NCBI RefSeq assembly: GCF_019669965.1
Contig: NZ_AP019781.1
Location: 1,364,001-1,428,000 of the forward strand
DNA length: 64,000 nt
Origin: Methanoculleus chikugoensis
GTDB taxonomy: Archaea > Halobacteriota > Methanomicrobia > Methanomicrobiales > Methanoculleaceae
Direction of reading: 5' to 3'
The notes beneath the pieces are model-generated. The model had not been told where the DNA came from. It saw only the letters and a program-made list of their open reading frames with translations, and searched no databases. Made by a program: the position numbers and the translations under genes. Position 1 is the first letter of the stretch; each line of letters starts with the position of its first letter. This document shows positions 59,209 through 64,000 of this stretch, piece after piece.

Positions 59209-59739
59209 TTATTGTTCCTCTTCCACCTCTCCCCCATAGTCCCCTTCTTCCTCCTCCTCCTCCAATTTATCGTCCTCCTCCGCCGTCATGATATACCCCG
59301 CCACAGCGAGGATGAGCGGCACGCCGACCGGGACGGCGAATCCCGCCGGGCCGTAAAGAGTCAGGCCGTACTGGGCGACGCAGGAGAGGAGGTAGGCGAC
59401 GGCGCCGCCGGAGACGAGGAGGGCGAGGAGTTTTCGGAACGCCTCGTAGTCTTCATGCCGGTTGGCGACGAAGTAGACGATTGCGGCGATGAGGAGGGCG
59501 GTGCCGAGAACCCAGAGGAGGATGGAGAGGGCCGACCGGCCGCCGATGATGCCGGATGTGACGTAGGAGATCTCGCGCCAGACCGGGATCAGAGAGGCGC
59601 CGTAGGTGGTATCCTGGTACAGGAACAAGGGGAAGCGGAGGCCGGCGCCGACGGCATTGCCGATAGCGTAGATGTTCGCCGGGAGGAGAAGGACGGCGGC
59701 GAGGAGGGCGGGGAGGAGGGATCTAGTGGTTACGGACAT
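59209..59739 (-). CDS. Family A membrane protein, intact copy
   Basis: 176 residues with four hydrophobic helices (LLPALLAAVLLLPANIYAIG at the N-terminus) and an acidic C-terminal tail of about 25 residues (EEDDKLEEEEEEGD). No known family is recognised. A degenerate copy of its 3' end lies at 55928-56080, linked to a family B membrane-protein remnant. The pair may be part of an accessory module that has been copied and lost repeatedly. Confidence 0.68.
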   Translation of the reverse strand: MSVTTRSLLPALLAAVLLLPANIYAIGNAVGAGLRFPLFLYQDTTYGASLIPVWREISYVTSGIIGGRSALSILLWVLGTALLIAAIVYFVANRHEDYEAFRKLLALLVSGGAVAYLLSCVAQYGLTLYGPAGFAVPVGVPLILAVAGYIMTAEEDDKLEEEEEEGDYGGEVEEEQ

Positions 59740-60020
59740 TCTGATATCTCCTTTTGGATGGGCGTTATGTAGATCCTTGGTTTGGCGGACTAAAAAGACC
59801 GCCGGTGTGGTTCCGTCGATTTCTGCAGTAAGATGTTCATCCTCAAAATTACCGTCGAATCCGGTGCGTCATCAGCAACATGCCTCTCGCATTGATGATT
59901 AATGCGCGAGGGTTGCAAAATAACTGCCGTTCCGGAGTTCTTACCGCTGAAAATCGGCTGCTTGATTGGGATTTATTCACGGTGCCTTGAGGGAATTATC
60001 CTGGCCTGAAAAAAGTGATT

Positions 60021-60419
60021 TTAGAATTGCCGCTCTAGGACGACCTGGGACGAACCGTCCTTGAACGTTGCCACAACTACTGCATGGCAGTCTCCAGGGA
60101 CAACTGTGCCAGTGCTCTTGAAGGATTGGCCGATCTTAGGCGTATTTACGTTATTTGTATCGGCGGTACCTGAGCCGTTGATAGTCAGGTTTAGATTTTC
60201 CACAGAGCCGGCATCAGCACCACCCTGGAAAGTTACCACAAGGTATTTGTTATCATCCACATGCGCCGTAACCGCAACCGTCTTCGTCGTCTGCACATTC
60301 CCCGTCATTCCGAACACGAACGCCGCAATAACCGCGGCGAGGATCACCGTGATGGCGACCATCAGGATGACGCCGATAACCGGCGATACTGCTTCTTCAT
60401 TCTCTCTGAAGTTCATCAT
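60021..60419 (-). CDS. Archaeal type IV pilin
   Basis: 132 residues from ATG 60419 (a second ATG follows). The MMNFRENEEAVSPVIGVILM start with EEAVSPVIG and a long helix is the classic archaeal pilin/DUF1628-type N-terminus. Cleavage would fall before the hydrophobic stretch. The C-terminal head is beta-rich and Asn/Thr-rich. GAGGTGTG upstream is the ribosome-binding site, and a ctttatatatc TATA box lies near 60486-60496 on the minus strand. It is not adjacent to any assembly ATPase gene. Confidence 0.87.
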   Translation of the reverse strand: MMNFRENEEAVSPVIGVILMVAITVILAAVIAAFVFGMTGNVQTTKTVAVTAHVDDNKYLVVTFQGGADAGSVENLNLTINGSGTADTNNVNTPKIGQSFKSTGTVVPGDCHAVVVATFKDGSSQVVLERQF

Positions 60420-60811
60420 ACACACCTCTAGACTCCGAGCCCCGATGGGGCAGGCAGTCGATGAAACAAACTGATTTTGCAAGATATATAAAGATATTGT
60501 AGTGATTCTTTCCGGAATGATTTTGTGTCCCTGTCGTCGGTCGCATGAAAGAATCTTTCATGGAATACATAGTTTGCCGAAAAGAACAAACAGGCTCAGA
60601 ATGCCGTTTTGTGGGTAATACGAGTTCATCGGTATGCACATATAAAAAAGGCCCCCTTCCGGTGTGCCGCCCGGGTGCGGCGGGGTGGGGCGTCATGGTG
60701 GTTCGAGCGGGCCGGGTCCGGGGCGACGTGCAGACGCAGCCGCTATGGGAGAGGTATCTGCGCACCGTGGATCATGCCGGGCGCCCCCGGGACGGCGTTG
60801 CAGAATGAAGA
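60420..60811. other. Pilin promoter region with a 9-bp perfect palindrome
   Basis: The left part holds the pilin promoter. CATGAAAGA (60544-60552) and TCTTTCATG (60554-60562) form a perfect inverted repeat with a one-base centre, about 60 bp upstream of the TATA box, resembling an operator. The remaining sequence to 60811 shows no gene. Confidence 0.5.
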
Positions 60812-60907
60812 TCAGGACATGAACGCGTCTCGCCCTTTGCGAGTATAGTCCTCGACCTTCTCTATCGACTCAAGGATGTGGATCAGATAAAGCCGGGCAT
60901 CCTTCAC
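60812..60907 (-). pseudogene. Truncated HEPN-domain gene (MNT partner remnant)
   Basis: GTG 60907 overlaps the stop of the nucleotidyltransferase gene (GTGA). The frame gives VKDARLYLIHILESIEKVED, YTRKGRDAFMS and a stop: the first 31 residues of a HEPN (DUF86) protein normally about 110 long. The catalytic R-x4-6-H region, found in the second half of the family, is absent. Confidence 0.78.
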
Positions 60908-61194
60908 AGCGGCACGGCTTCCGGAGAGATGCGATCCCTGACGTACCAGTGCAGTCCTCCCTCGGTCACCACGTCGACCTCGCGGCCGAGCAGATCCTCT
61001 AAGTCCTGAGCGAGAACAATGTGATCGAGGAGACTCCTTCCCGGCTCGAACTCGACGAGGAGGTCGAGGTCGCTCTCCGGGGTCTCCTCGTCCCGGGCCA
61101 CCGACCCGAAGATCCTGACCGTCCGGGCGCCATGCCTCGCTGCGACTGCGAGGATCTCCTCCCTCCTTTCAAGCAGCTCGGCGTGCAGGCTCAA
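60904..61194 (-). CDS. MNT-type minimal nucleotidyltransferase (antitoxin)
   Basis: 96 residues. The catalytic core is VRIFGSVARDEETPESDLDL, with the GS-x10-D-x-D signature, followed by LVEFEPGRSLLDHI and LEDLLGREVDVVT. MNT proteins act as antitoxins by modifying or masking HEPN ribonucleases. TTG 61194 is preferred because GGGGAGAG lies just upstream and a cttatatc box about 45 bp upstream. An ATG at 61284 would put the promoter-like sequence inside the gene. The HEPN partner downstream is truncated. Confidence 0.82.
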   Translation of the reverse strand: MSLHAELLERREEILAVAARHGARTVRIFGSVARDEETPESDLDLLVEFEPGRSLLDHIVLAQDLEDLLGREVDVVTEGGLHWYVRDRISPEAVPL

Positions 61195-61271
61195 CCGGTC
61201 TCTCCCCTGTATCGATCTTATGAACCGGGGGATATAAGAGTTCTCCCGGAATCCGGTGGGGAGAGATCCGC

Positions 61272-61796
61272 CTACCCCCGCCACCTCGGCAGCGTCGAGA
61301 GGTACTGGCCGACCATCTCCTTCGCCTTCTCAAGCGGCATGCCGAGGTTCGCGGCCATCATCGGCGCGTACTGCTCGATTGCCTGCTCCCGCGTCAGCTC
61401 AGGCTCAATGAACCCCCCGTCGCGGTAGCAGTAGGTGCAGTATTTCACCGAGAGCGACCCGTCCGCCTCCGTCCCGGCGTCCTCGTCGCGGGCAAGGGGC
61501 ATCCCGCAGCTCTCGCAGAGCGCGATCTCCCGGCCGGCCCACCGCTTCAGGCACGATATCTGCTCCTTCGTGAACGCTATCGCCTTCTCGGGGGGAATCG
61601 CATACATCTGTGCCATCATCCCTCCGCCGATCTTCGCCATCTCGTCGATGGTGATCCCGGGCGCCGTGAACGCCCCGTCCCGGTAGCAGTAGGTGCAGTA
61701 GTCCTTCGAGAGTGCGCCGTCTGCTTCCGTCCCGAACTGCTCCTTTGCGCTCATCGGCATCCCACAGCTCTGGCACGTACGTATCCCGTCTGTCAT
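61272..61796 (-). CDS. Duplicated zinc-ribbon protein
   Basis: 174 residues made of two similar ~80-residue halves. Each has CxSCGMPM/L, GTEADG-x-LS, YCTYCYRDG and a helical C-terminal part (E-M-A-K or R-E-Q-A region). The four cysteines per half should bind one zinc. This is the putative zinc-ribbon family, usually a single copy in bacteria. Function unknown. An AT-rich upstream stretch (61797-61860) probably holds its promoter. Confidence 0.83.
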   Translation of the reverse strand: MTDGIRTCQSCGMPMSAKEQFGTEADGALSKDYCTYCYRDGAFTAPGITIDEMAKIGGGMMAQMYAIPPEKAIAFTKEQISCLKRWAGREIALCESCGMPLARDEDAGTEADGSLSVKYCTYCYRDGGFIEPELTREQAIEQYAPMMAANLGMPLEKAKEMVGQYLSTLPRWRG

Positions 61797-61915
61797 TCTA
61801 CAATCTCCTTTTAGCGACTGTAAATAAGCAAACGAACGCGCAGGAGATAAATATTTGCAAAAAAGTTCGCTAAAAACGCGGCCGCACCCGTGTTGCTGCC
61901 GGAGCGAGCCGTCGT

Positions 61916-62368
61916 CTACTCATTTCGGGGCGGGAACCGGATTGTCATCCTGCCGCCTCCGCCGTGCTCGAGCACCGCGTCGCGCTGGAGCGCCCGGGCG
62001 TAGCCCTCAAGATAGGGCCCGGCCACCCGGACGTCCGCGAAGGCCTCCCGGACCACCGTTGCCGCGCCGTCGACCGCGATGGAGACTCCTCCGTCGGCGG
62101 TGTCCGAGGACTCGCAGGGGATCCCCCACGTCAGGAGGAGCCCCTCCATCAGGGTTGGGGGATTGAGCTGCTCCTCAGCGTGAGTGAGGAGTTCCGTTCC
62201 GTTCTCTTCGCCGAGCCGCCTGGCGATGGCGGCTATCCGCTCCGTGAGCCCGGCCGGGGCGTCCGCAAGGAGTTTCTGCACGAGCGATCCGGTGACGTCG
62301 TGCCGCTGCAGCGACCGTGCCACCTTGATCAGCTGCCAGTCCCGGGCAAACGAAGTACCGGTGCGCAT
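61916..62368 (-). CDS. Hypothetical 150-residue protein
   Basis: No family recognised. The sequence is mostly helical in the first half (RDWQLIKVARSLQRHDVTGS) and mixed in the second (GVSIAVDGAATVVREAFADV). It starts one base downstream of the small membrane-protein gene on the same strand. It is probably the last gene of an operon led by the Lrp-type regulator. Confidence 0.65.
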   Translation of the reverse strand: MRTGTSFARDWQLIKVARSLQRHDVTGSLVQKLLADAPAGLTERIAAIARRLGEENGTELLTHAEEQLNPPTLMEGLLLTWGIPCESSDTADGGVSIAVDGAATVVREAFADVRVAGPYLEGYARALQRDAVLEHGGGGRMTIRFPPRNE

Positions 62369-62369
62369 A

Positions 62370-62657
62370 TTATCCTCTCAGGATACCGTAAGCCATCACG
62401 CAGAGGCCGAGGATCACCACGATGCGGGAGAAGATCGCCGACCAGGCGACGATGAATGCATCGGGCGTGAAGATGCTCACGAGATCGGCGAACGTGATCC
62501 CTACGACCAGCGTAAACAGCCCGTAGATGAAGAGAAGCAGGGTAGGCTGCCTCACGATCCGGTAGGCATTGAAGATGATGCCGATGAGGAGCGCTCCTAA
62601 AAGAAGCGTCACGATCGCAAGCATCTGCTGTATGGTCTCAACTTCCATTCCGTTCAT
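62370..62657 (-). CDS. Small three-helix membrane protein
   Basis: 95 residues with three hydrophobic segments (TIQQMLAIVTLLLGALLIGI; TLLLFIYGLFTLVVGITFAD; FSRIVVILGLCVMAYGILRG). No family is named. It overlaps the end of the Lrp-type regulator by four bases, so it is coupled to it. Such regulator-plus-small-membrane-protein pairs suggest local membrane-state sensing, which is speculative here. Confidence 0.7.
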   Translation of the reverse strand: MNGMEVETIQQMLAIVTLLLGALLIGIIFNAYRIVRQPTLLLFIYGLFTLVVGITFADLVSIFTPDAFIVAWSAIFSRIVVILGLCVMAYGILRG

Positions 62658-63085
62658 GTCTGTTCCTTGACCTTCCTCACCGAGATGATCGTCTGGATAT
62701 CCCTCACCCCTGGAAGGCCGGAGAGGGGGACGAGCACGCTCCGTTTCAACTCGGATATGTTCTGCACCCGGACCTTGACGAAGAAGTCGCCCGGCTCAAG
62801 AACCTCGTAGAGTTCAAGGATGCTCGGGAGACTCCGCATGAACTCCTCGACCTCCGGTTTCCCGTCAGGGTGAACCCTGACGTTCAGAAAAGCGACCAGA
62901 GTATGCTCGAAACACTTCTGGTTGATGACGATCGTGAACCGCTCGAGGATACCGGCGTTCTTCAGCTTCTCGATCCGTTTAAAGACCGTCGACGGTGCGA
63001 TACCCAGCATTGAGCCGAGTTCTGCCATAGACATTCGCCCGTCTTTCTGCAGTTCCCGAAGGATCGCGTCGTCGATCTCGTCCAT
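62654..63085 (-). CDS. Lrp/AsnC-family transcriptional regulator
   Basis: 143 residues: a helix-turn-helix (DEIDDAILRELQKDGRMSMA then LGIAPSTVFKRIEKLKNAGI) and a C-terminal RAM-type ligand domain (VAFLNVRVHPDGK, LEPGDFFVKVRV, LSGLPGVRDIQTIIS). It is the first gene of a three-gene minus-strand operon. The upstream gap (63086-63130) is AT-rich with aataaaaact and gttattaat elements likely to include its TATA box and possibly its own operator. Confidence 0.9.
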   Translation of the reverse strand: MDEIDDAILRELQKDGRMSMAELGSMLGIAPSTVFKRIEKLKNAGILERFTIVINQKCFEHTLVAFLNVRVHPDGKPEVEEFMRSLPSILELYEVLEPGDFFVKVRVQNISELKRSVLVPLSGLPGVRDIQTIISVRKVKEQT

Positions 63086-63284
63086 TCATACAATAGTTAC
63101 AAGTTTTTATTAATAACAATTCCGCATTTGCTTTTATAATCTGAGTGGATTATTTTTCGTTTCTACCGGATAATGAGGAGTATCTGGGAGTTTTGTCGGG
63201 GCTCCGCCAGGTGATTAAATGCATGTTTCCCCGGGGAGGGTGGAAACAAAATTTAGATGATCTCGGTAATGTGGAAATCTCATT

Positions 63285-64000
63285 TCATCCCCTGTGAAAA
63301 ATCGTTCCTCCCGGGTTGACAATCCTGACCGGCCCGGTTCCTCCCGCTGCTTCCCGGATGGCCGTATCGATGAACGCTCTTGCCGCGCGGAACCCCTCCT
63401 CCACGGGCATCCCCCGGGCGAGGCAGGCAGCGAGCGCCGCCGAGAAGCAGCATCCCGACCCGTGTACCGAGTAGGGGTATCGCTCCCCGGAGAGCTGTAA
63501 CCCACCGTCCCGGTCGACCAGGATATCGACCGCCGCACCGCCGGCGAGATGCCCGCCCTTCACCACCACGGCACGGGCGCCGAGGTCGAGGATCCGTTGC
63601 CCGGCTTCATGCATCTCCTCGACGGTCGTGACTCGCATCCGGCTGAGCACCTCCGCCTCCGGGATGTTCGGGGTGACGACCGCCGCCCGGGGGATGAGGA
63701 GTTCCGCAAGATCCCTGACGGCATCCTCCGCGAGCAGCCGATGGCCCGACGTCGAGATCATCACCGGGTCGATCACGAGCGCGGCCCCTTCCGGCAGGGT
63801 CTTTGCGACCGAACGGACGATCGGGGCGTTCCCGAGCATCCCGGTCTTCCACGCTCCGATCGAGAAGTCGTCGGCGACCGCTTCCATCTGCGTCCGGACC
63901 GCGTCCGGCGGGAGCACCCAGGTTCCCCGCACCTCGCGGGTGTTCTGGGCCGTTACCGCCGTAACGACCGTCAGCCCAAAGACCCCGAGCGCCGTGAACG
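63285..64000 (-). CDS. thiD: Hydroxymethylpyrimidine/phosphomethylpyrimidine kinase, partial
   Basis: The gene runs off the right edge, so the N-terminus is missing; about 238 residues are visible. The ribokinase-fold motifs are LGVFGLTVVTAVTAQNT, KTGMLG, VIDPVMISTSGHRLL, TPNIPEAEVL, VVKGGH and HGSGCCFSAALAACLARG (anion hole and catalytic region, GSGC in place of the usual GTGC). It phosphorylates HMP and HMP-P in thiamine synthesis. A ThiN domain, often fused in archaea, is absent from this C-terminus. Confidence 0.92.
   Translation of the reverse strand, partial: FTALGVFGLTVVTAVTAQNTREVRGTWVLPPDAVRTQMEAVADDFSIGAWKTGMLGNAPIVRSVAKTLPEGAALVIDPVMISTSGHRLLAEDAVRDLAELLIPRAAVVTPNIPEAEVLSRMRVTTVEEMHEAGQRILDLGARAVVVKGGHLAGGAAVDILVDRDGGLQLSGERYPYSVHGSGCCFSAALAACLARGMPVEEGFRAARAFIDTAIREAAGGTGPVRIVNPGGTIFHRG

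Noticed and set aside
1-64000. tRNA or rRNA genes
   Set aside because: Scanning for T-loop-like GTTCRANNC with matching acceptor stems found only hits inside protein-coding frames. None could be supported by eye.

Overview
The window reads as high-GC euryarchaeal DNA from a hydrogenotrophic methanogen, most likely Methanomicrobiales and close to Methanoculleus. The evidence is the F420-0:glutamate ligase CofE, archaeal Sec61-beta, an archaeal proteasome beta subunit, the archaeal termination ribonuclease FttA/aCPSF1, a DUF2115 (UPF0305) protein, the siroheme-dependent heme pathway AhbABCD, a CooS-type CO dehydrogenase, class III-signal-peptide pilins, TATA boxes upstream of genes, and many secreted Thr/Asn-rich surface proteins. 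I found no tRNA, rRNA, CRISPR array or intact insertion sequence.

Layout. 0.3-9 kb holds conserved core genes: cofE, Sec61-beta, an amidohydrolase, stress/CBS proteins, psmB, fttA, an MFS transporter and an aldehyde dehydrogenase. 9-12.7 kb holds two secreted fasciclin-domain proteins; the second carries three arrays of an 8-residue sequon repeat. 12.7-18.6 kb is a redox/regulatory group, mostly on the minus strand: small CxxC protein, two cupins, NapH-like ferredoxin membrane protein, DUF2115, TrmB regulator, orphan CooS and DUF488. 18.7-27.4 kb is the most striking section: a secreted blue-copper protein, a complete ahbD-ahbA-ahbB-ahbC heme operon, a second blue-copper lipoprotein, and two tandem homologues of cytochrome bd oxidase subunit I separated by a 40-residue single-helix protein. 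27.5-33 kb holds a glucose/sorbosone-dehydrogenase-like protein fused to fasciclin, a Usp-Usp-PCP_red protein and a CcmAB-like ABC exporter.

33-50 kb is a cell-surface region: a 1473-residue protein with a beta-propeller-like N-terminus and ten Ig-like repeats, an AT-richer glycan cluster (two glycosyltransferases, a large membrane protein, a flippase), and two related right-handed beta-helix proteins, one ending in a dockerin. 50.8-53.4 kb is an MgtA-like P-type ATPase. 53.4-61.2 kb is an accessory graveyard: four type II toxin-antitoxin pairs, an antitoxin remnant, an MNT gene with a truncated HEPN partner, decayed copies of two membrane-protein families, a truncated AlbA_2 gene, small dispersed repeats and two pilin genes. 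61.2-64 kb returns to ordinary genes: a zinc-ribbon protein, an Lrp-type operon and a partial thiD.

How the genes may work together. The heme operon, two amicyanin-like copper proteins and the CydA/CydA'-like pair sit in one co-oriented 8.7-kb stretch. This suggests a locally encoded heme-dependent oxidase, plausibly for oxygen removal, in an organism whose relatives are thought to lack quinones and respiratory cytochromes. That role is inference. The presence and residue patterns of the genes are read directly from the sequence.
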